Of a stretch of DNA of 64,000 bases, positions 11,941-24,432 are shown one piece after another. Location of the stretch: contig CM049318.1 in NCBI GenBank assembly GCA_026874595.1, positions 2,973,741 through 3,037,740 of the forward strand, given 5' to 3'. Every line of letters begins with the position of its first letter. Position 1 is the stretch's first letter. Both the position numbers and the translations under genes were made by a program. The notes below the pieces were generated by a model. It ran no database searches and was not told the origin of the DNA. It saw only the letters and a list, made by a program, of their open reading frames with translations. This DNA comes from Sipunculus nudus. Its lineage: Eukaryota > Annelida > Sipuncula > Golfingiida > Sipunculidae.

Positions 11941-13060
11941 CACTCATATTGTCGACACATTTATTGCACACATGTGGCTCGGCCTCTTGTTTTGTATGGA
12001 AATATGTTCATAAACATATACATACACATATACATACACAAATAGGTATATATGTTTGAATAGCCATTCTGTTCAATTATATAAAGTAAAAAACTGGTAT
12101 ACACAGAAATGTCGGTTCACTGATGGTGGCAATCAATCCAACGATCTTCCGGATAGGCCAGATTCCCTTCCTATCATGCAGCAGGGAGAACTTATTGCCT
12201 TACATGGTGTGCTGCATATATTATATATAGATGTAAAAATAGCCATGATTGTTAATTTTATATAGATGGAAATGGTATTCACAGAAAATATAGCACATGT
12301 TTTTCACTAGTGTTGTATTTACCACTATAATATGGTGGCTACTTTAAAATTTTCCGTGGAGTAGCACATGAATCAGGGCCATGTGTTCGTTGGCATTTGA
12401 GTAAAGGAGTGTTTCGGGGACACGTGAGAAGCGATGCCTATTTTACATTTACAATCATAGTATATATTAGTATGGGTGTAATGTTTTCGTGGACTGCCAG
12501 AGTTAAGGTGAGTGATGTTTAAACCTTTTCTTTACCACCTGGGAACAGGCGATTTCTTCCCTAAGGAGTACACAGATCCCTGATGACTGCAGAAGCAGAC
12601 GAAGCTCCATCTTCTGGACTCCTCAATTCCCTGAGCTCTCCGTACCCCAATTTATCATGTACACTGTGTTCGTCAATCTTGATATCCTCCTGTTGGATAT
12701 CACTTAATACCCTACATCAGTATTATCACTGAACAACTGCCATACACCAGATGCATATAGAAACTGATAAAATGTTTATTATCTCACAACATGAGTTAAT
12801 TTCCGATTAATAACATAAGTGTTCACAGCAAAACCATCCTAGCACGTGGACTATCTTCAATTAACCTGTATTAAACTTTGTTATGGTTCTATGTGTGAGT
12901 TTACACAGTTCACGTTTGTCTGTTTACCAAATTGCTAATTTTTTTACTACAGGACAGTTTTGCTTACACGTGACAAATCCCCTACAATGGGAAGAAAAAA
13001 GAAAAAGGAAACACATTAGAAACACCAGTTCAATCACAGTTTGATCACACTTGATTTGTC
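11941..13060. other. Non-coding, nothing recognised
   Basis: No reading frame or repeat could be assigned between R2 and the 49-bp array. Confidence 0.4.
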
Positions 13061-13303
13061 AAGTTGAGCGGTATGGCCAGCAGGTGTTATACATACAATG
13101 TTTATGTTGAAGTTGAGGGGTATGGCAAGCAGGAGGTATACGCACTATATTTATATTTGAGTTGAGCGCTATGGAGAGCCGGTCGTATACGCACTATGTT
13201 TATTTTCAAGTGAAGCGATAAGGCCCGCAGGTGGTATACGCAGTATGTTTATGTTAAGGTTGAGCGATTTGGCAGCAGGTCGTATACGCACTATGTTTAT
13301 GTT
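13061..13303 (+). repeat. Tandem repeat, five units of about 49 bp
   Basis: Units start near 13061, 13110, 13159, 13209 and 13257. The consensus contains ttgagcggtatggc and gcaggtggtatacgcac, then tatgtttatgtt. The same unit occurs three times at 22077-22222, and both arrays are followed by a gttgtcacgcat(g/a)cgcaaga block. The array is therefore a moving part of a dispersed element rather than a simple local expansion. Confidence 0.8.
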
Positions 13304-13734
13304 TCACGTTTTTGTTTTCTCTCATTGTTTACGAGTTGTCACGCATGCGCAAGATCGTACCCTTGGCACATTAAGCATTGTATATGTCGCATTTTCTTTT
13401 ATGGAAAATCAGAAAGAGAATCCTCACATCATTCACAATGGCATTTGACCGGTTGACAAGTAAGAGACGTGTAATTTGTAAGCATAACAAAATCTGTGGC
13501 CTCAAGAGGGAAAACTGAAAATGCTGTCTAGGGTGTTTTTACTCTATGTATCAGCACGGCCTATCTCGCCCAAAAAGGGTCATTCAGCCACTACCCTATT
13601 TCAAAATCAAATACATGCATAAGGATTGCATGTATTGAAATTCTTGTAGTTTTACGTTTGACTTTCACCAAAGTGAAATCAGAAATAGAAAACTGGTTAT
13701 TATCAACTACTATATAAAATATCACAAATATTTC

Positions 13735-14225
13735 TTACACATACAGGTAAAGTGTGTATAAAAGCAAACATTGTTGGCTGGGAACCTATTTCGTGCCAAG
13801 GATTTCCGAAGGTTGAACGGTCTCTGGCCCATGATCCGCCCATGCATGGTAACAATAGAGTCGCATATTCCGTACAACAAATTAGCTTTTTGAGTTTTTT
13901 TTTCACGTACAGCTAAATATAATGTAACGCGTCTTGTATTTGGCTTGACATAGTGCTCTTTGTGCAAAACCTCTTAATTATACCTTCAAACAGAATGCTT
14001 TACATGACTCTTAAATAGTTTTCATATATCTTTTCCAGGTATATTAACAGTAAAGTTCATTCATGTTCTATATTTCCATCCAAAATTCCTGCAAACTACG
14101 AAGAGCCCTACTGAGCACCACTTTCCTATTCAGCCCCGCCTGTCAGTACTGCAGCTATAATTGATGTTTGACTCGCGTTTAGCTTGCTTTAAAATACGAC
14201 AGACAATTCATATCTTTGTTCAAAT
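13735..14225 (+). repeat. Dispersed repeat R1, copy 2
   Basis: Collinear with the reverse complement of 9740-10155 and with 29185-29605. The shared tail reads ctcgcgtttagcttgcttta in this copy and in the 29-kb copy. No coding content was recognised. Confidence 0.7.
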
Positions 14226-14389
14226 AATTTTCCTGAAACTCAATGCTGGAACTTTTTCTGCGTTTATCTGTTAATCTGTTACACATTCTGCCTGAGTTAC
14301 GATATAACTTCAAGTCACAGCCATAATCGTGCGGGTTAACTTGCAAGTGGTGCTTATAACCGGTTGTCGATTATAATCGATTATTTCTG

Positions 14390-14800
14390 ACTGTATCCTG
14401 GGTTAAATCTAGCCCGGCGACAATTGAACCTTGGGGTCCTAGGTTGGCAGTCTTCCCCATTCCTGGGTCATCCCACTAAGGGACCCCCAAGGCGCACTCT
14501 TTGTGAGTGAAACACGGCCTTTTGGTACGGCTTTCCCAAAGCCTGCCGAGCGCTCCTCTTGAGAATTGGCCTACTCTGATAATCCTGACCGGCGGAGATT
14601 CCAACTCAAGATATCCCGGCTTTGAGTCTTGTGTTTTTTCCTTACGCGAAAGAAGTCGGTCATAGGTTTAAGATATGCTGTCATTGATCGTTAATGATCA
14701 AGGAAGCCACTCACAAAGGATGCCCATTTCGTAGTATAGCGCAGGGTTAACTATTTCATCTTCAGTAAAATGCAAACAGTCACGTCAAGAACGGTGATCG
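14390..14800 (-). repeat. Dispersed repeat R2, copy 2 (tRNA-like SINE candidate)
   Basis: Direct copy of 11500-11940 with scattered substitutions and small gaps. It lies 165 bp after an R1 copy, but the R1 copies at 9.7 and 29.2 kb have no R2 beside them, so R1 and R2 are separate units. Confidence 0.55.
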
Positions 14801-16856
14801 ATTCAGATTTTCCTCCAAAAATGCCTAACGAATCAGTTGGTTCAAAGCTGCCCAGGAAAAGTATACAGTTTAAAGAACAAAGAATATTCTATAGGATACC
14901 TAATAATATAGAAGCGGTTATGGAATCGATATACCCCAAATTGAAATAGAGTGAATGTCTAAGCACTGTCTATTTAACCCCTTTCATAAATAAATTCCAC
15001 CAGAATATGCTCCTCTCTCATTGACCAAATGCATTAGACACGCTTAATGTAGGCAAGGTGCTCCGATGCGAAGGCCGATTAGTTATCAATCACTTTACAA
15101 TGCAACATTATTTATGAACTTGTTTCATATTTCCACATATATAAAATAAGACATATAAAAGAATGTGTAAAAAATGTCTGTAGACTCATCGCTGTCTTCA
15201 GGCATCTGTCGATGTATATGCTGTTTTGGTATTGTTTCGGTTTAAACTTTTCTGTTCTATCTATTTTTTCGTGGTTATTCTCGAAGCACATTAACATGGT
15301 ACACAGCCTCATGTGACACACATATAAAGCTAACTTATAAACATATGCCTCGCCTGGCAGCCATCCTTATGAAATTTGGGGTGATTCAGTGATTATTGGC
15401 AACGTTACGGCACTACACAAAGATGTAGAAGAGCATAGATTGTTTCCTGTTGACAGCATCCAGAATCAAAGAAAGCTACATTAAGCTTAGGATGAAGGAC
15501 CTTTCGACTTCTTGCCATGGTAAAAACCAAATATGAACTGTGTTTTTCCTGACACACAAGTCAAAAACAGTATGAAAAACATGTAAATTAGAGACAGAAC
15601 GATAATGTACCGGCATCCTTTTCCTGGTAAATTTTTTAATCAGCCAAAATAATGAACTAATTGCATGAGAAAATACACCAGTTATTGCAAAATGTTTTAG
15701 GCAGGTAAAGATTGTTACGACGTGTAATTCTTAATAAGAAAAAATATAATAAATGTTAATAAACTGATTGTGTGTGTGCTCATCACTTGCATATCTGACT
15801 TTGATGCAACTTACAACTTTTCCCTTTTGGTTAATCTGGAAACTGTAATAGCAATGTTGTGGAATATGTATATTATGTAATGTGGGACTTGTACCACGGA
15901 ATAAATATAAGTCACGGCTAGATACATCTGCCTAAATTTCAGTCATTATGCATCTGTTTCTCTTCTCCTGTGGGCGAGAGCTATCCTTGGAATGGGCCTG
16001 ATTCACTTCTCTAATATAATAATAATAGTTATATATATTTATATATAGTTATATATAAACATATATTGTAAAATATTGTTTTCATATGAGAGAGATACGC
16101 TTTCAATGAGTCTGGTTCCAGGCTCGATTGGAGAAACTCCAAAATTTGATAATGACATAGTCAATAATAGGTATAGTCGATTCACATCTATTCCGTTTTC
16201 CTTGTGCGCAGATGTACAAACGTGGCACTGGGGATAAATTTCGTATGTACAGTGCTTGAACATCTTTACCTAACAAAAGTACAAATTTAATTTTTGTCAA
16301 GAGTTATTTAACATGTTGCACTTAATGCAGTTTTATATTTATGCTTAGTTAGTGTAAAGATTAAGAATAGCCTAAATTAATCTTATAAATTATTAAGTCA
16401 TTACGATTCCACGTTTTTCAATATCATGGGCCTTTCATTACATTGATATGACCTTTTAAGGCTGACGATCAGAATCATGATACCTTGCCGACACCGGGCC
16501 ATGTGCACGCGGGTAGTTGGGCCGGTTAGCTGTTTATCAAAACGTTAAATTAAAAGCTGCTAATGAAAAAGTTAAATTGTCATTATAGGTCGATGAAATT
16601 GAACAAATTGTAAGTGTAATGACCTATAAATAATATCCCTCAATATGAATAATCCCAAGGACCGTATATATTATCAACTCTACACAGCGTTTATTTTATT
16701 ATTATTTAGAGCTATTTTGCCAAATACATATTTGATTAAAGAAGGTCAAAATGATTCAATAAAGAAGTACCGGTTTACTTGTTCATGTATTCTTGTATAT
16801 ACTTTTCTTATTACTTTATAATATATAAGGCGCAAGTATTAAATTATATTATACAG
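14801..16856. other. Non-coding, nothing firm recognised
   Basis: AT-rich. A patch near 16030-16140 (imperfect tatata followed by aatgagtctggttcca) resembles the reverse complement of 61060-61200, so a small dispersed repeat is likely. Confidence 0.35.
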
Positions 16857-17087
16857 ATTGCGTCAACTCACATGAAGGGAAAAATGAATGGACTTGTGAA
16901 GAGGCTTTGCTCGTCGGCAATAGGGTTGGTGTTTGTTTTTCTAATGGTTGATATTGCTCTTGATAACCTCCCGCCCACGAAGAGAGCGCCAGTCATTTTG
17001 CCGGTCACTATTAATACCAACAGAGTTATATCTAGAGCAAATGAAAAACTGAAGGAAAAGGAAGATAGAGGTTTGAAAAAAAAACAG
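16857..17087 (+). CDS. First coding exon of a putative type II membrane protein
   Basis: Coding starts at ATG 16872 (MKGKMNGLVK) and runs 72 codons to a consensus donor, AAACAG|GTAAAG, at 17087/17088, phase 0. A possible acceptor, ATTATACAG, sits just upstream at 16856, so the first intron may lie in the 5' UTR. The product has a basic start, one hydrophobic segment at about residues 13-30, a proline-rich spacer and then a Lys/Glu-rich stalk. This is the usual layout of a Golgi signal anchor plus stem, as in glycosyltransferases, sulfotransferases and the FkbM proteins of this window. The FkbM genes here use a phase-1 intron after their anchor, so this exon does not fit them. The catalytic exon was not found, so the function is unknown. 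Confidence 0.45.
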
Positions 17088-17639
17088 GTAAAGTAAGAAT
17101 TAATAATTTTTTTAATAGGAATAGGACAGGTGCTCAAACCGATAAATAAAATTACGCCTATTATTTGAGAGCCAGTTATTCAGACATTGACACAGGGAGA
17201 AATAAACATCTTGAGAAATTTAGTTCTACAACTCTATAGATTTATATTTCTGAACGAATTGACTTGTATATGAGCCTGTTTAGATTTAAGTCAAGTAGTC
17301 TGATTTAATATATCTGATTAGTTACAGAAATTATAGAAACTTAATTATTAAACTTAATGTTTTGTGAGAGATTGCTCTCACCGTACTAATTTATCACAGA
17401 ACTGCCAGAATTCAAAACTATGCTATGTCGTAACAATTATCTGACAAGTGTTGGGTAAAATTATGATCTTGCACTGGGACAGAATACGGACATACAGAAA
17501 AACGTAGAGGACTGTAGAGGATTATTTTCCACATTTGCCATTCCTCTGAAGCTATGTTCTTAATATGCATGATTTCTGATATCACGCAGTTACGAAACTG
17601 ATTTATAAAAAACAGGAAACATGACAGATATATTTGCAT
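17088..17639. other. Non-coding, nothing recognised
   Basis: Would be intron if the exon at 16.9 kb is real. No coding segment was seen. Confidence 0.35.
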
Positions 17640-18420
17640 ATCTTGAACTATGAATGTAATATCGTCCCACCAACAGACAATAATTTAATTGTTTTTGTTC
17701 ACTATTTGTATAGCATCCAAATATCTTTTCTATATCTAATAAAACAAATTATCTTGGCACAGGTCGGACCACCATATGATAAAATAATTCCAGAAAAACA
17801 TCCTCACATTCAATAAATTTATGCAAAATAGTTTCTTCACAATCATTGCAACATATACATATTGGAGAATCTGCTAGTTTCATTCGATATAGCCATTTCG
17901 TGTGTGCTATTATTCTATGGGTGACTTTATATTGAAAATCGTGCAGTTGGACTTATTTGGTACAGTTGTATGGGCATTGATAAATTTTTGGCCAATCTAA
18001 ACATGAGTCTAACAAATCCCGTTCCCATTTCTCTCTCGATTTAGGTAGCTCCTGGTAACCACTTACAAAAGTATAACTTATCTTTTTACAAGAAAGTGAT
18101 AAAGCATGAAATAATTCTTCACCCTTTTTTATCGAGGTTCGGATCCATGACAGTATTTAAGTCCTCACCCATAATGATGTTCTTTCCAAGGTTTTTTTCC
18201 CAGTGATTCAAGTAAACTTGTAGAAACATAGCATTATTAATTTAAGTGATCCTTTGTAGTTGCAGAAACATTAACAAGGATAAAGTCTTTTTCCTATGTT
18301 GTACAACTTATTATAATAAAACGGCCATTATCGTGTATATTGGTTTCCCCCGGTGGAAATCCAACTGTTTAGTTTCTGATGACATGTTTAAGAATAAAGT
18401 AGTGAGGGGGGGGGGTGTTA
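17640..18420 (-). mobile_element. L1/Tx1-type LINE, internally deleted
   Basis: On the minus strand about 18400-18120 reads as an AP-endonuclease segment with IIMGEDLNTVMDPN, which matches the (G/E)D-x-N-T-V-x-D-P motif of LINE endonucleases. It runs directly into a C-terminal segment (about 18100-17760) with KWERDLLDSCLDWPKIYQ and a terminal zinc-finger-like CICCNDCEETILHKFIEC. The reverse transcriptase that should lie between them is missing. Several stops and frameshifts are present, so this is a dead, deleted copy. The clade is inferred from the C-terminal Cys motif. Confidence 0.65.
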
Positions 18421-20119
18421 TATGACCGCGGGTCTAACAAACAACTGCGTCACGCCACTATGTTTACAGTGTTGTGTTTTTCCCTAATACTAACCGTTAT
18501 TAACCGTATTCTATTAACTTCACTCGTGCAGCGCCATCTACCTACCTCCTAGGTATAGATTTCATTTTGCTTGTTCTTAACATTTTGAATTTGAATTTTT
18601 TTTTTGCGGCAGTACCATTTGGCAAGAAGACCTTTTTTCCTAAGTGCATGACAAAATATAAAATAATGTTAGACAATTAATAAAAAAGATCGATCACTCC
18701 TTTACTAGGCCCTGCATCGACAAAATGTATTCATTTTCAAACAGACAACTGGTTTTGTTTTGTTTCATGTTTTTGTAGCATGTGTTTTATAGAGAGAGAT
18801 ATTAAATATCAATATATCAATAAAATTGAGGTAATTTGATATTTGCTTTAATAATATTTTTTTGGGACATAAATGACATAAACCCTAAACGAAAACAGTC
18901 TCTCTCAGCTGATAATAATCCTCATACTTCCAGAATTCCTAACAATAATGAATTTGGAAACAAAGGTATATTGGGCTTAAGTAATATATGGTCCCAGCAG
19001 TCCCAGCACACATGTTGATTTTACTGTCTTTGAATCAGAGTAGTCATCTTTAAAACATACTTTTCTTTATGCAGATGACAATTACAATTTCTATGACCTG
19101 ACCTATGGTACACATTTACCTTAAGCTGATAATGCTGGTAACTCTGCTTAAGAAATAATAAACGTGAAATATCTCAAGTACATAGAACCCAGACGGATCA
19201 CCATTATGATGTACATAAACAAAGGATTTGGAAACGGATTATGTAATGGGTGGTAAACTTTTGGGTGCTTTTCACCAAAATTTGTGCAAACTGAGCTCTT
19301 TATTGCCACATATGGGAGTGATCCAACTGAACACATTTTAATGAAGAGTACATGTGTACATAGGGATTACAAACACAATAAGAAAACCCCTTACCCTGGA
19401 TATTTTGATGCTAAGATATGCGGTGTACCACCAGTACACTGAGAAGTACTGACATCGATGTGCAAATATCAAGGGCTCAAGCAAAATAGTATAGAAAATT
19501 TCTTACTAACAAAATACATCCCGAGGTCATTCTCTTATTTCCTAATGTATTCGATGTGTCGTAAATGTCAAATCCTAAAAATCAAAGTGTAGATATATAT
19601 TAATAAGAATATAGGTTGGGGTAATTGGTTGTGGGAGGCAAGTTGGGTCCCTCCAATACATTTGATTTTCTTTCTCGTAACCATGACGCAAAACATAAGG
19701 TATTATTTGTACTTAATCTCACTGACGGCCATAATGTTGACATAATGCGGGCCAGTCAACCTAGTGATGTCTTACCGCGGGTTGTCTTTAGTTGTTTTTT
19801 CTTTACATAGGTGTCTCATGATAGCGGCTTTGAAATATTGGTGCATCGAGCCTTCTTTTTGAAACTGCTCCAGCATCTATGGGATTGTTTGTTCGCTCAT
19901 TTTGGTAGTTTTTCTTTGAGCAGCTGGATGAAGTGTCGCATAATAGTCGTATGATGTCTGTTCCACCAAGAGCCCTAAAAGGTGCAAAGCCATTGGAGGG
20001 GGACCATATGAGTGGTTTTTAATAGATTTTTTTTAGACTCGGGATCATCAGCATAATGCTGTAGCTTAGCAGCCTTTCCCTCCAATCACCTGTCCCTCAT
20101 CCGTGTGATTCAGGTTTCT
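18421..20119. other. Non-coding, nothing recognised
   Basis: No exon or element could be assigned. A poly-G run (about 18404-18414) lies at the LINE edge. Confidence 0.4.
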
Positions 20120-20620
20120 TAGATGCTTAATGTTTGGGCGTTGTCTTTTTATCGTGAAGCCAGATTGCTAACATCTTTATTTTACCTTGCCCAGACTGAA
20201 CACTGTATTGCCAAATCATACCAGTCTTGGGTTTTTCATCTGTAAAAGTGCCGGAGTCTGAGCTTGTCGGATCATACGTTGCATTCTGAAAAGGATGGAC
20301 GGGCCGGAAGAGACAACTTCCGGGCCTGGCAGGGAATTGGGAAATCGTATCTCCAGCTCCTTCAAAATGGAGAAAGGTTGAGTATCCGGCTCTCGGCACA
20401 CCTCGACCGATTATTCGGCCCAGTTTTTGGTTTTGGACAGACGACTGGGATAAGAGATTTGGTTTGAATTGCAGGACTCGCGTACCGCTGAAACCGAAAT
20501 TATGCCGAGCAATCCATCACCTGACGTCATAATTTAGATGACGTCGGCAAAGATACAGTTTCGTGGATTTACCTGAGTGGAGCTTGCGTGTAGCTGTAAA
20601 CCACGCCCGCACTTCTGCTA
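20120..20620 (-). repeat. Dispersed repeat R3, copy 2
   Basis: Reverse complement is collinear with 6260-6590 (gggcgtggt, ccgacgtcat, gtctgtccaaaaccaaaaac, aagactggt, ttcacgataa). The short reading frames on both strands here are not shared by the other copy, so the repeat is unlikely to code. Confidence 0.55.
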
Positions 20621-22076
20621 CACACTAAAGTTAAACGGAACAAGCATATATAAGCCCGTTTTCCCTAAACTGTTCTTCACACCTCAATCCTGCTTACGTT
20701 CTGTAATCAAAGGATGACATTGTAACACCCGCGAAGGAATGGCATTTCAAGGTTCTTTGAAACAGTGGACTCAACCGGCTGAGACTCATGCCTATATTAA
20801 AAAAAGAGGATTAAGTGGTGTTTAACAAACAAAATAAAATCATAATCAAATTCATATTCTCAATATCCTGAAGAGGGGTTACAAACAAACGATTAAAGAT
20901 TTTTAGAGTCCATATATATACACACAGGATATACCTGTAATATCCTGGACTCGTCGTAAGCACAAATCACGCAGAAAGTTAACTTTGCAACATGGCTACT
21001 GGTCAAATGATCGTGAGCTGAGTAAACATTTCTTGACTCCAGGCGGCCATCACTGCATGCACACGCACTCACTAACGCTTCTCGCTGTAACACAAATCAT
21101 CGGCTTGACAAAGTTCCCACTCCTGAACTATTTGCTGATCTGAATAAATAAAAATTAGGCTCATAGCCTTCCCTGTAACATCACTTAGACAACAGTCTGT
21201 CCATTATCCTAGATATATCCAGCACTCTGTACCCGAATTTGCCACCTCGCACGATAATATTAGGTACCTATCACAATGATAAGCGTTTCAATTGCCTTGG
21301 TCTATTTGCTGGGCTTCACCACGGCAGAAACACATCGGCTGTTTATAAGTCCTTCTGGTGACAACTCTTTATTCCGTAAGAGAAAGACTCTGACATAAAA
21401 TAAACAAGGAAAACGTCTCTCAGCTGATCAGTTCACGAAGAGTCTTGGACCAACAAAATATCAGTCCATACCATCTAGTGCTCTGAGCTAAGAGACTGTG
21501 CTCTTTACCTTTACATCTGCAGCTAATATACGCCGGGCTTTTGTCATACATTCTTACAGCCCTTGCCCTATCGCCTTACCTTATTATGCGACATGTCCTT
21601 AATTGAATTGATGCTAAAATTATCACGCCTCTTGAGACATAAGCATGGAAAAAATTAACTGTGCAGGTGCGATGCCTTTGTAGTCTACAGTAAACAATGC
21701 TACTGCAGGAAACGTCTAGACTAAAACCGGCAAGAACCGATTCTCATGGAATTATAACTGTACTGAACCCAACGTCAAATAAAACATCTGGGTTCTCTTC
21801 CCCTAAGCTCCACGTTTACATCCATACAGGATACTGCATATCAATGTACACCAAATTGTAGAAACAATCATCTGGTTGTACTATCATTAATTGAATGGGC
21901 AATAAAATAACTAAGTCACAGTTCTCTGGTGACAGACATAAGCAAATCGGCCCTGGGATCTTCCGATCCGGTTATCCTGAGTATTGCTGGCATAAGTCTA
22001 TTTAATACTTTACAAGAGTAAGACACTACTTTGGCGAAATAGTATTTTACTTTCAGTTACAAGGCAGAGTTTCTTG
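20621..22076. other. Non-coding, isolated TATA-like site
   Basis: A good TATA box (catatataagcc, about 20645-20656) is followed by a possible initiator some 30 bp downstream, but no open frame or exon follows. Confidence 0.3.
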
Positions 22077-22222
22077 AAGTTGAAAGTATGGTCAGCAGGT
22101 GGTATACATGCACTGTTTATGTTTATGTTCAGCGGTATGACCAGCAGCTCATATGCGCCCTATGTTAATATTTAGGCTGAGCAATATGGCCAGCAGGTAG
22201 TATATACGCACTATGTTTATAA
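22077..22222 (+). repeat. Tandem repeat, three units of about 49 bp
   Basis: Units begin near 22077, 22126 and 22173, with the same consensus as 13061-13303 (gtatggccagcaggtggtat). The downstream flank gttgtcacgcatacgcaaga is also shared. Confidence 0.75.
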
Positions 22223-22429
22223 TATCCACTTTCTTGTTTCCTCTCTTTATTTGGGAGTTGTCACGCATACGCAAGACCGGGCATCTGGTCAAACAATCTA
22301 AAAATATGGTAAACACGTATTTGGGTGTTTTTGTTTGGAAAACGTATGTATTAAGCGTAACTTAAATAATATCGTGAGAGAAAAAAAATTAAATTTTTAA
22401 TGTCCATCTGTATTGTGGGAGTTGTTCAG

Positions 22430-22613
22430 TGATAATACTGATGTAGGATATTTTGTGCGTGATGTCCCCCAGGACACGATTGACGAGCTGATTGAACATG
22501 ATAAATTTGGGTACGGGACTCTCAGGAAACTGGGGAGCCCAAAGGATTGGGTCTCGTCTGTTCCTGCAGTCATTAGGGATCTGCCTACTTCAACGGAAAG
22601 AAACACGTTTTAA
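22430..22613 (+). CDS. Possible terminal exon, unknown function
   Basis: A 61-codon open stretch follows a possible acceptor (gagttgttcag at 22429) and ends with TAA at 22611. After one leading base it reads DNTDVGYFVRDVPQDTIDEL, then a charged region and RDLPTSTERNTF. Codon use and composition look more protein-like than the surrounding AT-rich DNA, but I do not recognise a family. If real, it is the last exon of a plus-strand gene. The anchor exon at 16.9 kb is on the same strand, but the phases (0 against 2) require another exon between them. The opposite strand is also open, so chance cannot be excluded. Confidence 0.25.
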
Positions 22614-24432
22614 AATGACCAAAAGAACAACATAAATTCATTTACCAAAAAAAAAAAAAACAAAATGCGCACGATCTAACAGAATATTTTTAACAGAAAA
22701 ATTGATTTGTCTTGATACCCCTATGGCTGTTTTGGGCTGTGATATAAACACGTTGTATGGTAATTATTTAGATGACATTGCAGGAAATCAGACAAAATTT
22801 CATAAACCGTGCTGACAAATATTGTAAAACAATTGAGTTTGATGACATGTGGCGAACATGCGGCGAAATTCGTGAAAACAATCCAATAATAACATGACAG
22901 TTAGACTATATGTTCTGAAACGAAGTAATAAAATCAAAACAACACAAAGTTAGATATGTCCATATATAAAATCGCATCATTGTGTATTTTCTATATATAT
23001 TGAATGTGATAATATCCACCGCATGCCATATTATTAGAAAATGGATAACATATATTTGAAAGATGAGGAGTGTATACGCATTATTCAGAACTTGGTATCA
23101 AGCACTGCCGAGGATTTAGATATATGAATGACTCTCAGTTTTAAAGGGAGCTCTGCAAAAAAAAGAGTGAGACAAGCTACTATAAACATAATTGTACAGA
23201 GTGTATAGAGTAAGACAAGCTATTATAAACATAATAATACAGAATGTTTGAGGAGAAGAATTTAGATAGCGTTTTACCCTGTTTTCTTATCCTCATTGCA
23301 TGTTTGCAATAAAAATATTGTTTACACCAATACAGAATGTCATAACAAAACCGCTGAAACGGAAAAAAATTGCTGATTAAATACAAGTTGGGTGTAAATT
23401 AAACACAGAATTTAGTCGAACAATATGACAAACACGTACTTGAATTGTCGTTTTACTCGAAATTAAGCTTAGAGGTGCCATGATTCAACCTAGGCTGCAG
23501 AACATGGAGTCAGGGAAAAAACGAACAAATATTTAATTTCTCTCGGGAAGATCAGGAATACAAGAAAGGACATATAGGACTTGATTTAGAGGAAGATGAA
23601 AGGGTTACATATAATATTTAAATTACACAAACAATCTATCACTTCAGAGTGAGCTCGAAACTTTATTTTCGATATGGTAGTCCCAAGTCTATAAAAGGGG
23701 CAGATTTAAGTAATACGGATTTTTCTTTGTCGGAGGATGTACTGAAATATCAGATCAAAAACAAACGCGAGACCAGGCACAGACGGACCTGGCAAAGAAT
23801 TCTATAAATCTAAATCTTCTGGGGTTCTGTCAATTCATCGGTAGTTAACTCTTTGAACCAAATAATGATTACAAGACAACGGTTTGTGGGCCAGCGTTGT
23901 GGTCTTACTGATTCCCCACAGTGTTAACAGGGTTGTGATGTTTTCAATAATGCCTTCAGATTAACAATATATAAATATGAATGTTATTAATATAAACGCA
24001 AAAGGTCAAGGTAGAACGCAGAATAACAAATTATTAAACTTATTCGTTCAAAACCTGAATCTTGAATATTTTTTGCCTCCAGAGTATATTAGAATTTCGC
24101 TCTTTTCAATGGTTAAGGTCATTTACTTGTGTTCTATAATTCTGCCATTTTTTGTCGAGATTTTTTTATGTTTACCAAACTACATGTATGTACATCTGCA
24201 GAATTAATTTTGCAATTGTTTGGCAGAATGAACTTTAAACTGATAAGGCAAGAATCTTTACAAACCTTGTCCCAGACGGAGAAGTTTAAATGTGATATTT
24301 TTAAAGTGCTTAGTGATTCGTTCACAGGAATTCTGCAGGATAAATTCACTTTTAAACATATCATTATATATGGATGAATCCAATCTGACTACTATATTTT
24401 TACAATATGTGATACAAGACATAAGCTTTTGG
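22614..24432. other. Non-coding, short direct duplication
   Basis: No gene seen. A local direct duplication of about 47 bp lies at 23168-23260 (gacaagcta(c/t)tataaacat twice). Confidence 0.4.

Noticed and set aside
20640-20760. Host gene promoter (TATA plus initiator)
   Set aside because: No exon or open frame follows, and a TATA-like string is expected by chance in AT-rich DNA.
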